Shown: in pieces, positions 14,960 through 23,323 of the stretch
Numbering within the stretch: position 1 is the first letter of the stretch
Layout: each line of letters opens with the position of its first letter
Origin: Acidobacteriota bacterium
Lineage (GTDB): Bacteria; Acidobacteriota; Aminicenantia; Aminicenantales; Saccharicenantaceae
DNA: 42,963 nt
Assembly (NCBI GenBank): GCA_014894455.1
Contig: JADBLN010000016.1
Span: forward strand, 1 to 42,963
Direction of reading: 5' to 3'
Notes under the pieces: generated by a model
The model's database searches: none
Told to the model about the DNA's origin: nothing
Seen by the model: only the letters and a program-made list of their open reading frames with translations
Position numbers and translations under genes: made by a program

Positions 14960-16195
14960 CTATTTAATGACGGGAACCTTGTAGGGACGGCGCGGCCGTT
15001 TGGCCAGAAGCAGGTTGTCGACCTGCGTCACCCAGCGATAGCCGAAGTGGAAGGGCAGGGGCCTGACGTTTCCCGACGGGTCTTCGTAGGCCTGCCGCAG
15101 GTCTTTCTGCTCGACGTTGGTGAAATCCTTGACCGGGGTCGCGTACCGCCCGAAAAGGGTGACCTCCCAGCCGCCGCGCTTGAAAAAGCGGTAGGGTACG
15201 GCCGTGTCGTCCTCAAGCACGAACAGGCTCCGGTCGAGGATGAGCTGGCGCATGGTCGAGAAATTCTCCCATTGGAGAAGGTAGGACCCCGCCTTGACGA
15301 AGGTGGTCAGGTTCCCCAGGCCTTCGAAAAACCGGTAGAGGGGCGAGTTCACCCGGAAGGCCGTGTTCTCGACGTCGCAGGAGAAATAATAGACGCTGCG
15401 GAGAGCGGAGTCGCCCGGCTTCAGGCAGTCGATCCGGACTCCGTAGGGTCGGCGGGGGCGCTTGGCCAGGCGCTCGTAGGGGGTCTCCGTCCAGCCGCCT
15501 TGCTCGCCCGGGGCGAGACGCTTGACGTCGACGACGGAGTACCCTCCCCTCTTCAGAAAGAAGCCGATGACCGGCAGGGCCCCGTCCACGTTCCCCAGAG
15601 AATACGTGTCCATCATGTGCATGGTGATGAAGTAGCCGCGCTTGAGGAAATCCGAGGTCAAGGTGCCCAGGTCGGTGAAGAATTCCTGCCGTTCTTTCTC
15701 CGCATTCCGGGCGAAGTCCGGCAGGTTGCCAACGGGTTCAAGGCCCAGCAGGACGATCGTCGTCGCCCCGGGGAAGAGGACGAAGGCCGTGGCGAGATCC
15801 GGACCGCCGAAGGGGTAGAAGAGGGTCGCCGTCTTCTCCCGGACTTCCACGAGGTCGCTTCCGGCCCAGACCTTCATCGGCTGAAGGACTGCGGAATCAA
15901 ATTCCGCCCAAGCTTTGCCCGAGAGGGCCGCGAAGTCCTTCCAGGAGGCGTCCGCCTGCCAGGCCGCGTAGGACGGCGACTCCACGGGCAAGCCGGCGGC
16001 GAAGGCGAAGCGGTCGTCGAGCGCGCGGTCGACAGGCGGCGGCGCGGGGATGGAGCTCGGGGCCGCCGGGCCGGGATCTCCCGAGAGCGTCTCGCGGCCC
16101 GTGTCCCGGCGGTAGACGGCACTGGAAAGAAGGACCGCGAGGATGAGGAGGACCGGCCCCCCGACCGACGTTCGTCCTTTTCGTCGTTCGTTCAT
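14960..16195 (-). CDS. Conserved exported protein of unknown function
   Basis: A 411-residue protein with a basic N-terminus and one hydrophobic segment (about 14-28) that acts as signal peptide or anchor. A Pro/Ala-rich linker follows, then a globular domain. Its clearest feature is FYPFGGPD followed by LFPGATTIVLLGLEPVG, a pattern I associate with uncharacterised exported proteins of several environmental phyla. Two KRPRRPY segments occur, near residue 245 and close to the C-terminus, suggesting an internal repeat. It is divergent from the M24 peptidase gene with about 100 bp between starts. No catalytic residues are evident. Confidence 0.78.
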   Translation of the reverse strand: MNERRKGRTSVGGPVLLILAVLLSSAVYRRDTGRETLSGDPGPAAPSSIPAPPPVDRALDDRFAFAAGLPVESPSYAAWQADASWKDFAALSGKAWAEFDSAVLQPMKVWAGSDLVEVREKTATLFYPFGGPDLATAFVLFPGATTIVLLGLEPVGNLPDFARNAEKERQEFFTDLGTLTSDFLKRGYFITMHMMDTYSLGNVDGALPVIGFFLKRGGYSVVDVKRLAPGEQGGWTETPYERLAKRPRRPYGVRIDCLKPGDSALRSVYYFSCDVENTAFRVNSPLYRFFEGLGNLTTFVKAGSYLLQWENFSTMRQLILDRSLFVLEDDTAVPYRFFKRGGWEVTLFGRYATPVKDFTNVEQKDLRQAYEDPSGNVRPLPFHFGYRWVTQVDNLLLAKRPRRPYKVPVIK

Positions 16196-16295
16196 GGGAA
16201 TATTGGGCTATTATCCGCATTTTTCAGTCGAAAAGAAAGATGTCTTTCCCCGCGGCCTCGGATGTGATATTTATCGGCCCTTGGAGGAAACCAAC

Positions 16296-17558
16296 ATGTC
16301 ACTGACCCGCCGTTCGTTCATTAAAACCGGAAGCGTTTCGCTGGCCGCCTTGGGCTTGAGTCCAACCTCCTTCGCCGCGCCCGCGGCCGGCGCGCCCCAG
16401 GAACTCAAGAACATGGTGGCGAGCGTCGAACCGCTCGCCCCGGAAGATTTCGCTCTGCGCCGGGAAAAAGCCCGGCGGCTGCTGGCAGAAAAGGGGCTCG
16501 ACGCCGTCTTCATCGGCGGCGGCACCAATCTCCTCTACTTCACCAAGGTCGGCTGGTGGCTGAGCGAGCGCGTCTTCGGCGTCGTCCTGAGCCGCAAGCG
16601 CGACCCGATCTGGGTCTGCCCGGCCTTCGAGGTCAAGCGGGCCGAGGAGCTCGTCCCGGCCGGCCAGGAGATCCGCACCTGGGAGGAGCATGAGAATCCC
16701 TACGGGGTCATCGACGGGGTCCTGCAGGACGCCGGCGCCGCGACAGGGAAGCTGGGCACGGCCCCGGACCTCCGGGCCTTCGAGGTCCACGGCCTGCGCC
16801 GCTTTCTGCCCGCAGTCGAGGTCGTCGACGGCGCGGTCATCACCGAGGGCTGCCGGGGAGTCAAAACAGCGAAAGAGATCGCCTACATGGATCTGGCTAA
16901 CCGGATCACCAAGCTCGCCTACCGGGAGGGCTTCAAGGAGCTCCGCGCGGGCATGACGACCCGTGACTTGTCGGGCGCCATCTCCTCCGCGACACAGAAG
17001 CTGGGTTCTTCAGGAGGCGGCGGGCCGCAGTTCGGCCCGAACACGGCCTTCCCCCACGGTTCCCAGGTTCCGCGGACGCTCACGGCCGGCGACACCGTCC
17101 TCGTCGACGGCGGCTGCGGCGTCGAGGGCTACCGGTCCGACGTGACCCGGACGGTCGTTTTCGGCAAGCCCTCCGACAAGCAGCGCCGCGTCTGGGACAT
17201 CGTCAGGAAGGCCCAGGCCGCCGCGCTCGAGGCGGCCCGTCCCGGGGCGACCTGCGAATCGGTCGACCGAGCGGCCCGGAAAGTCGTCGAGGACGCCGGC
17301 TTCGGCCCCGGCTATAAATATTTCGCCCACCGCCTCGGCCACGGCATCGGGATGGAGGGCCACGAATACCCCTATTTGGTCAAGGGAAACACGCTCAAAC
17401 TCGAACCGGGCATGACCTTCAGCAACGAGCCCGGCATCTATATCTATGGCGAGTTCGGCGTCCGTATCGAGGACTGCATGGTCGTCACGGAAGCGGGCGC
17501 CCGGCATCTCGGCGGCATGGAGGCCGAGTCGATCGACCGTCCTTTCGGCGGCGACTGA
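16296..17558 (+). CDS. Tat-exported M24-family metallopeptidase (Xaa-Pro type)
   Basis: The start at 16296 (MSLTRRSFIKTG) follows TTGGAGGAAA and gives a textbook twin-arginine signal peptide. It replaces the longer ORF-track start at 16143. The mature protein has the creatinase/prolidase N-domain and a C-terminal pita-bread metallopeptidase domain. All five dimetal ligands are visible: D271 (VDGG), D282 (RSDVTR), H349 (LGHGIGMEGHE), E378 (NEPGIY) and E392 (RIEDCMVV). It most likely removes N-terminal residues preceding proline in the periplasm. Length (420 residues) is typical. It stands alone between a divergent and a convergent neighbour. Confidence 0.93.
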   Translation: MSLTRRSFIKTGSVSLAALGLSPTSFAAPAAGAPQELKNMVASVEPLAPEDFALRREKARRLLAEKGLDAVFIGGGTNLLYFTKVGWWLSERVFGVVLSRKRDPIWVCPAFEVKRAEELVPAGQEIRTWEEHENPYGVIDGVLQDAGAATGKLGTAPDLRAFEVHGLRRFLPAVEVVDGAVITEGCRGVKTAKEIAYMDLANRITKLAYREGFKELRAGMTTRDLSGAISSATQKLGSSGGGGPQFGPNTAFPHGSQVPRTLTAGDTVLVDGGCGVEGYRSDVTRTVVFGKPSDKQRRVWDIVRKAQAAALEAARPGATCESVDRAARKVVEDAGFGPGYKYFAHRLGHGIGMEGHEYPYLVKGNTLKLEPGMTFSNEPGIYIYGEFGVRIEDCMVVTEAGARHLGGMEAESIDRPFGGD

Positions 17559-17594
17559 TCCGGTCAAGGGGAAGGCAGAGAGTTTTACGGCGGG

Positions 17595-18758
17595 CTAGAC
17601 GCCTTCGACGGCGTGCGTCCCGGCCTCGATGCGGACAACGTGGATCTTGGGGGCGCGGCCGATCGCCGCCTCGTAGTCCCGCGCAACGCGGGCCTCGAAT
17701 TCCGGGACGGCGTCCGCCTCGACCAGGCTGATCGTGCAACCGCCGAAGCCCGCGCCCATCATCCGGGCGCCCAGGACGCCCGGCACGCGGCGGGCCGCTT
17801 CGACGAGGGCGTCGAGCTCGACGGACGAGACCTCGTAGTCATCGCGCAGGCCGGCGTGGGACAGGTTCATCAGCCCACCCAAGACCGCGAAGTCGTTCCG
17901 GACGAGGGCGGCCGAGGCGTCCCCGACGCGGATGTTCTCGCGGACGACGTAGTCGCAGCGGCGGTAGACGACCGGGTCGAACTCGGCCCTGTGTTCGCCG
18001 AGGAGGTCCAGGGTCGCGTCCCTCAGGCTGCGGACCGAGGGGTCGTGCATCCGGAGGACGCTGACGCCGGCCTCGCACTGCGCGCGGCGGACGTTGTATT
18101 CCGACGAGGCCAGCTCGCGCCGGACCAGGGTGTCGGAGATGACGATCCGGAGGTCCTCGCGCTCGAAGGGGAAGCGTTCGAACTCGAGCGACCGGCAGTC
18201 GAGCTTGAGGACGCTCTTCTCCCGGCCGTGGATGTTGATGAACTGGTCCATGATGCCGCAGCGAACGCCGACGAATTCGTTCTCGGCCTTCTGGGCCAGC
18301 TTGACCAGGGCCAGGCTGTCGAGCCCGAGGCCGAAAAGGACGTTGAGGGCGAAGGCCAGGCCGCCTTCGATGGCCGCCGACGAGGACATCCCGGCCCCGA
18401 TGGGGATGTCGCCGCCGAAGACGCAGTTGAAGCCGCCGACCCTGTGGCCGGCTTTGAGGAATTGGTCGACGACCCCCTGGAGGTAGTCGGGCCAGCGGAG
18501 GGGGGACCGGTGGAACGCGCCGAGCTCGCAGCGGAATTCCTGGTTGAAATCGTGCGAGACGAAATGGCAGAGCCCGTCCGGCCGGGGCGAAACGGCGAAG
18601 ACCACGGCCTTGTCCGTGGCGCCGGGAAGGACGAACCCTTCGTTGTAATCGGTATGCTCGCCGATAAGGTTGATCCTGCCGGGAGAGACGACGAGGAGGG
18701 GCTTCTCGGGGAAATGCCCGCGGAACTTGGCGGCGATGACGGGGACCTGCGCGTTCAT
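17595..18758 (-). CDS. galK: Galactokinase
   Basis: A 387-residue GHMP-family kinase that phosphorylates D-galactose at C1, the entry step of the Leloir pathway. The galactokinase signature GRINLIGEHTDYNEGFVLP lies near residue 27. The GHMP phosphate-binding loop is IPIGAGMSSSAAIEGGLAF near 116, and the C-terminal motif is MMGAGFGGCTISLV. No galT, galE or galactose mutarotase gene is next to it here. AGGAGAG lies upstream of the ATG. The 434-residue plus-strand ORF is its shadow. Confidence 0.97.
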   Translation of the reverse strand: MNAQVPVIAAKFRGHFPEKPLLVVSPGRINLIGEHTDYNEGFVLPGATDKAVVFAVSPRPDGLCHFVSHDFNQEFRCELGAFHRSPLRWPDYLQGVVDQFLKAGHRVGGFNCVFGGDIPIGAGMSSSAAIEGGLAFALNVLFGLGLDSLALVKLAQKAENEFVGVRCGIMDQFINIHGREKSVLKLDCRSLEFERFPFEREDLRIVISDTLVRRELASSEYNVRRAQCEAGVSVLRMHDPSVRSLRDATLDLLGEHRAEFDPVVYRRCDYVVRENIRVGDASAALVRNDFAVLGGLMNLSHAGLRDDYEVSSVELDALVEAARRVPGVLGARMMGAGFGGCTISLVEADAVPEFEARVARDYEAAIGRAPKIHVVRIEAGTHAVEGV

Positions 18759-18869
18759 TCTCTCTCCTTTCGCCCGGATGATATCATGAGACGCTGCCGG
18801 AGGGGAAGAATTATCAACTCAGCCCCAGAAAGTCAATACGGCGCCGGAAGGGAAATCAGACGCCGAAGC

Positions 18870-19433
18870 TCATCTTCTGCCGGATCTCGGCCGCCTTCTG
18901 CTCGGCCGGGGCGATGACCTCCCGCCCGATCCGGGCAGGTGGAAATCGAGGACGAGCGGGGAATAGTCGACGCGGCGGAGGGCGTCTTTGATGGCCAGGA
19001 GGACGGGTTTCCTCTCGGGGGGAAAGCGGCCGATGACGAGGACGGTGTTGAGGGTGATGGAGAAAACCTCGTAGCGGGCCTTCTCGTGATGGAGCAGCAT
19101 GCCGACGAGCTGGGCCGTCTGCAGGCTGTCGACCGAAAGGACCGGCTGGCTGAGGTTGGCCTTGAAAAACGAGGCCTGGCTGAGGTCGGCCTGGCTGAGG
19201 TCGGCCCGGAAAAACTTGGCCCGGGCCAGGTTGGCGCCGCTGAGGTTCGTCCCGGCGAGCTTGGCGCCGCTGAAGTCGGCCTTGGCCAGGTTGGCCCCGG
19301 CCAGGTTGAGCTCGGAGAGGTCGGCGCCGGCGAAATCGGGCACGACCTTGGTGTTTTTCCGGCGCCACTCGTTCCAGTGGTCGATCCGGTCTCTGACGAT
19401 GTCGACGTGCCCCGCGTTCGCCATGGACTTCAT
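18870..19433 (-). CDS. Pentapeptide-repeat protein with disrupted C-terminus
   Basis: Residues 33-100 consist of A(D/N)LSx-type pentapeptide repeats (ADLSE, LNLAG, ANLAK, ADFSG and so on), which fold as a right-handed quadrilateral beta helix. A segment YEVFSITLNTVLVIGRFPPERK follows, which in larger relatives leads into a further alpha/beta domain. Here, after VLDFHLP, the frame turns into an Arg/Pro-rich tail (RSSPRPSRRRPRSGRR) that does not look genuine. The other frame reads REVIAPAEQKAAEIRQKMSFGV up to a stop at 18856. An indel or deletion near 18945 has probably removed most of the C-terminal domain. Its role is unknown. Confidence 0.75.
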   Translation of the reverse strand: MKSMANAGHVDIVRDRIDHWNEWRRKNTKVVPDFAGADLSELNLAGANLAKADFSGAKLAGTNLSGANLARAKFFRADLSQADLSQASFFKANLSQPVLSVDSLQTAQLVGMLLHHEKARYEVFSITLNTVLVIGRFPPERKPVLLAIKDALRRVDYSPLVLDFHLPGSGGRSSPRPSRRRPRSGRR

Positions 19434-19473
19434 TCTAGGGGGATTGCCGTTCCCCTGTCAATCGCTCCAAATT

Positions 19474-21309
19474 CTATTTTTTCCTGAGTTTGAGGACCCC
19501 CTTGATGCCGTCGAGGTCGACCTGGAAGTACTGGAGAAAATCGTTGCCGAGAAGGCCGGCCTCCTCGTCCATTCCCAGGTCGTAGACAATGGCGCGGATG
19601 TCGAAGACCGTCTGCCCTTCGACCTCGATGGATTCGAGCCGGACCTGATAGGCCAGGTCCCCTCCCGCAACCCCCTGGAGACCTACGACGGGTGTCGACG
19701 AGTCGATCCTGATCCCCAACGCCTCGACGGCTGAAGTGGGGATGATGCTCGACGTCGCGCCCGTATCGATGAAAAACTTCTGCCGAAGCTTTTTATTGAT
19801 GACGGCGTAGACGGGGATGAGTTTGTCCCCAGGGTTGAAGCGGATGGTGGCCGACTCTTCGTCGCGGCGGCCCTCCTCGACGAGCCGCTCGAGAGTGCGG
19901 GCCTTGTCCGACAGGGCCGTCGGGTATTGTTTGGCCCGGAGGAGGTCCGACGCCCTCCCCCACTTCTTCTCCAGGACGGCGACCTCGACACCGAGGAGGT
20001 GAAGCTCGAGGTCGTCGGGAGCGAGAGGGCTCACCGCCTCGAAGATCTCGAGGCCGTTGTAGCCGCGCTCGTTGAGGATTTTGTGGAGCGACGCCTTGGC
20101 CAGCTCGACCTCGACGGCTTCGAGCTCCTTGTAGGCGGGCGCGCCCTGGATCACGGGCCGGCGCCGGAGGTCGGCGAGAAGTCGATGGGCGGCGTCGTAG
20201 CCGCGGGTTTCCCCGGCGGCCCTGGCCGCGGCCTTGATGAGCGAGATGTCCCCGGCGGCGGAGAGGATATCCGGGTCGAGGATCCGGCCGACCTCGGCGG
20301 CCATCCCCCGCTCGATCATGGCCGTGGCCAGGGACGACATGCGCGCCACGACCATGGCCGGTTTCAGGTGGAGCGGAAGGTCCTCTGGAGAAAGCAGGGC
20401 TTGGCCGCGGAAGCCGGCGGCGAATGCCGTCAGTTTGCGGTCGGACGCGACCTCGTCCGTCATGGACATGGCCCGGACGATGGCTGCTTCGCGCGAACGC
20501 GCGAAGAGCGTGCCGGCGAGGTCGCCGGCCGGAAGGAAGGGCTTCGGACCGGCCCCATCGAACGGCGCCCAAAGGTATCCCCTGGCGACGCCCTGGCCGA
20601 ACGTCCAGCCGACGACACGGCCTTTTTGAACGAGGACGCCGGGCGCGGAGATCTCGCCGAACAGGGCGAAGGTCTTGAACGAGCCGGCGGAACGAAGCGG
20701 GCCCGTCTCGATGGCGAAGGATGTCCTCTCGCCGCTCAAAGGACGCCACTCGAGAAGCTCGGATTCGTCGTAAGGCGCAAGCTCCGGGGTCCGCAGGCTT
20801 TCGTCGATCTCAAAGCGGCAGAGAACGACGGGATTCGTTGGTTTCCAATCCACCCAGGCCGGGCGGATGCCGGACGGGCCCGGGCTGTCGAGGAGCGGGA
20901 CGCCAATGCCGAGAAACGCCCAGAGCGGCAGGGCCGCCCAGGAGCCGTCGAAAAGGGCGCTTTCGAGCGAAGCCGGCGCTCCTTCCCACAAACCTTCGAG
21001 GGCGAAGCGCCCGGCGACAAGAGCAAGACTCGCCGGGGCGGGAATGGATTCGACGGCTTTCGAGGCGACGGAGCCCTGAGCGGCCGGCTCAGCGACGGAA
21101 GCCTTCGATTCCGCCCTCCGCGACATCGGCCTCAGCCCAGGCAATAGGAAATACCCGGCGATCACGACAAGAAGGGCCGCCGCACCGGCAAAGACGTACC
21201 AGGGGATAGTTCTCCTCTGCCGCGCCTGTGGCCGGGTCAAGAGCGCGCCGCAGGCCGAGCAGTATCTCGAGGTGTCGGGATTCTCGGTTCGACAGCGGCG
21301 GCAATTCAT
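19474..21309 (-). CDS. Zinc-ribbon, single-pass membrane protein with retropepsin-like domain
   Basis: The start is set at 21309 (MNCRRCRTENPDTSRYCSACG); the longer ORF-track start would run into the tRNA gene. It has a double CxxC zinc ribbon at residues 3-20 and one transmembrane helix near 36-55. A long, probably extracytoplasmic region contains a helical TPR-like part (about 330-490). The C-terminal aspartic protease domain has FFIDTGATSSIIP (Asp near 514) and a later LLGNDFLQ hydrophobic motif, as in retropepsin/gag-asp families. One catalytic Asp per chain implies dimerisation. Substrate unknown. Confidence 0.85.
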   Translation of the reverse strand: MNCRRCRTENPDTSRYCSACGALLTRPQARQRRTIPWYVFAGAAALLVVIAGYFLLPGLRPMSRRAESKASVAEPAAQGSVASKAVESIPAPASLALVAGRFALEGLWEGAPASLESALFDGSWAALPLWAFLGIGVPLLDSPGPSGIRPAWVDWKPTNPVVLCRFEIDESLRTPELAPYDESELLEWRPLSGERTSFAIETGPLRSAGSFKTFALFGEISAPGVLVQKGRVVGWTFGQGVARGYLWAPFDGAGPKPFLPAGDLAGTLFARSREAAIVRAMSMTDEVASDRKLTAFAAGFRGQALLSPEDLPLHLKPAMVVARMSSLATAMIERGMAAEVGRILDPDILSAAGDISLIKAAARAAGETRGYDAAHRLLADLRRRPVIQGAPAYKELEAVEVELAKASLHKILNERGYNGLEIFEAVSPLAPDDLELHLLGVEVAVLEKKWGRASDLLRAKQYPTALSDKARTLERLVEEGRRDEESATIRFNPGDKLIPVYAVINKKLRQKFFIDTGATSSIIPTSAVEALGIRIDSSTPVVGLQGVAGGDLAYQVRLESIEVEGQTVFDIRAIVYDLGMDEEAGLLGNDFLQYFQVDLDGIKGVLKLRKK

Positions 21310-21398
21310 GGCTGGCCCTTCTTTTTCGGAAGAATAAGTCAACGGAGGCGCGAAGTCAAACGGTCCGGGTCGGATTTGCGGGCGGGAAGATCCGTTAG

Positions 21399-21470
21399 TA
21401 GCGCTACGGGGATTCGAACCCCGGTCTGATGGCTGAGAACCACCTGTCCTGACCCCTAGACGATAGCGCC
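21399..21470 (-). tRNA. tRNA-Glu (anticodon CUC)
   Basis: The minus strand folds as a standard tRNA. The acceptor stem is GGCGCTA/TAGCGCT, the D-arm contains CTAGGGGTCAGGA, and the anticodon arm is GGTGG-TTCTCAG-CCATC with anticodon CTC. The T-arm is CGGGGTTCGAATCCCCG and the discriminator is A. CCA is not encoded. The acceptor closes with a G-U pair. Confidence 0.95.
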
Positions 21471-21557
21471 GCAAGGGGCAATAAAAATAGCAGATTCCCC
21501 CCGGACTGTCAACCCGGCTTCGGTGGCCTAAAAGCCGCGGCGAAGAGCCGTTCTAGC

Positions 21558-23300
21558 CTAGCGTCTCCCCGCCAGGAGCATTTTGGCGGCCGTCTCTCCC
21601 CCGTTGATGCGGTAGAGCATCGGCAGGGGCCGGTCCAGGCCCTCGACGTATTCCGGGGCGTTCTCCCAGCGATAGTTCAGAATATTCGCGTAGTCGGAGA
21701 AATGCTGCCAGCGCCGCCGCGGCAGACCGGTCACCATGTGGATGTGGTTGGCCGGCATGCCCATCTTGGCCTGGCTCGCCGGGACGTGGTCGAAGGTCAG
21801 GAACGTGTGCGGCCAGGTGTAATCGGAGGCGTGGCAGACCCTCTCGGCGAGCAGCGCGGGGAGCTCGACGCTCTGGGCCTCGTCCTGGACCATGGTGAAC
21901 ATACCACCGAGGTCGGAGTAGGCAACGCGCCCGGCGACACCCTTGATGCCCTTGGGCGAGAGGTAGCTCACCGAAAAGCCCAGGCCGGGGAAATAGTACT
22001 CGATGGCCTTGAACAGGAACCACTTCTCGCCGTAGTCGAGCGAGCCGGAGCCGGAGTTGTCGCCGTCGATGAAGCCCCGCTCCATCCAAGGTTCGTTCTT
22101 GTATTTCTTGAGGTCGAGGCCGAGGGCCTTGGCGTTCGTCTCGATCTCCCAGGGCTCGTAGACCTTGCGGAAGTCCATGAAAAGAGTGGGTTTGCCGCCG
22201 GAGAGATAGCAGTAGGCGATCATAGTCAAGAGGGCCTGGATGTCGTTTTCGGTGGCGAAGGGGACGACCGTCTTTTTGCCGGTGTGGTCCTCGGTCGAGT
22301 TGAAGAGCGACTCGGCGATGTCGGCGGTCGCGAGCGGGATGCCGCGCCGGTCCGAACCCCAGGCGAGCTGGCTCGTCCAGCCGCCGCCGACGGCGTTGAT
22401 GTCGCGCATATAGTTGCGGATGATAAGGTAGAGGGCCAGGCCCTCGTCGAGCTTCGCCTTGTCGGCCGCGGAAAGCGCGGGGGCTTTGACGTCCTTTCCG
22501 GTGAGGATCGCCCGGCCGTACTTCTTGATGTCCTCGGAGTCGGCGAAGATGCGGCCGCGGAACTTGACGTCGACGACCCAATCGCGGAGGGCCTTGAGCT
22601 CGGCGGCGTCGTAGCCGCCCTTCTTGTGGAGCATGTCGGCGAAGAGCTTCATGGACTCGCGCGTGCTCTCCAGGCCGAAGAAGCGCCGGGCGGCATGGAC
22701 GTGGTTGAGGGCGGTCTCCATCTGCATGGAGTCGGTGTCCACGGCGAGGAAGCGCTTGCCCTGGAGGGCGACGCGGGTCAGCATGGCGTAGGCCAGGTCG
22801 ACGACCTCTTCTTGGGTCTTGGCGTCGAACTCCGGGTTCATCCCGGTTTCGGGCATCGTCCCGATGACCATGGGACAGAGGCGTCCCGTTTGGGCGTAGG
22901 CGCCGACCAGGGCGTCGATGCCGACGACGCCGGGCTTGGGGGCGTTGTTGCCGCCGACACAGGCGAGGGGCAGGCTCGGGGCGAAGTGCGCGGTCAGGGC
23001 CATGGCCGTCTTCCCCGGGAAAAACCAGGTGTCGGGGACGATGAAGATGCCGCCGACGCCCGCTTCCTTCATTTCCTGGGCCCCGGCGTCGGCCGTGCGC
23101 TCGCTGTCGACGAGGCGGGAGCAGGTGAAGATGTTGGGCGGGCTGCCGTCGGGCAGGCGCAGGCGCTTGGCCAGCAGGGCGGCCGTCATTTGGCCGATAT
23201 TGAAGGCTCGCGTCCGCGATTCCTCGTCGATGCGCGGGTCGCAAGGGACGAAGACACCGAGGGTGGGCGCTCCGGGCTTTTTCTTCCCCGTGTAGGGCAT
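21558..23300 (-). CDS. fucI: L-fucose isomerase
   Basis: A 580-residue cytoplasmic ketol isomerase (L-fucose to L-fuculose, Mn-dependent), close to the roughly 590 residues of the E. coli enzyme. Metal ligands are recognisable as Glu in ATENDIQALL, Asp in LFMDFRKV and His in ANHIHMVTG. The N-terminal VFVPCDPRIDEESRTRAFNI matches the FucI start pattern. It lies 23 bp downstream of the GMP-synthase-subunit gene and is probably co-transcribed with it. Together with the GH29 fucosidase a few kilobases away it indicates growth on fucosylated glycans. Fuculose kinase and aldolase are not in the window. D-arabinose isomerase activity is a possible side activity of the family. Confidence 0.95.
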   Translation of the reverse strand: MPYTGKKKPGAPTLGVFVPCDPRIDEESRTRAFNIGQMTAALLAKRLRLPDGSPPNIFTCSRLVDSERTADAGAQEMKEAGVGGIFIVPDTWFFPGKTAMALTAHFAPSLPLACVGGNNAPKPGVVGIDALVGAYAQTGRLCPMVIGTMPETGMNPEFDAKTQEEVVDLAYAMLTRVALQGKRFLAVDTDSMQMETALNHVHAARRFFGLESTRESMKLFADMLHKKGGYDAAELKALRDWVVDVKFRGRIFADSEDIKKYGRAILTGKDVKAPALSAADKAKLDEGLALYLIIRNYMRDINAVGGGWTSQLAWGSDRRGIPLATADIAESLFNSTEDHTGKKTVVPFATENDIQALLTMIAYCYLSGGKPTLFMDFRKVYEPWEIETNAKALGLDLKKYKNEPWMERGFIDGDNSGSGSLDYGEKWFLFKAIEYYFPGLGFSVSYLSPKGIKGVAGRVAYSDLGGMFTMVQDEAQSVELPALLAERVCHASDYTWPHTFLTFDHVPASQAKMGMPANHIHMVTGLPRRRWQHFSDYANILNYRWENAPEYVEGLDRPLPMLYRINGGETAAKMLLAGRR

Positions 23301-23323
23301 GGCTCCCTCCGTGAGATGCGGGC

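Noticed and set aside
14935-14965. GCGCCGG-G-CCGGCGC hairpin as terminator of the exported-protein gene
   Set aside because: The stem is short and no T-tract follows it on the relevant strand.
14915-16267. 450-residue plus-strand ORF
   Set aside because: Shadow of the conserved exported protein on the minus strand, with GC-driven Gly/Arg/Val/Glu composition.
17613-18917. 434-residue plus-strand ORF
   Set aside because: Antisense of galactokinase, whose motifs are unambiguous.
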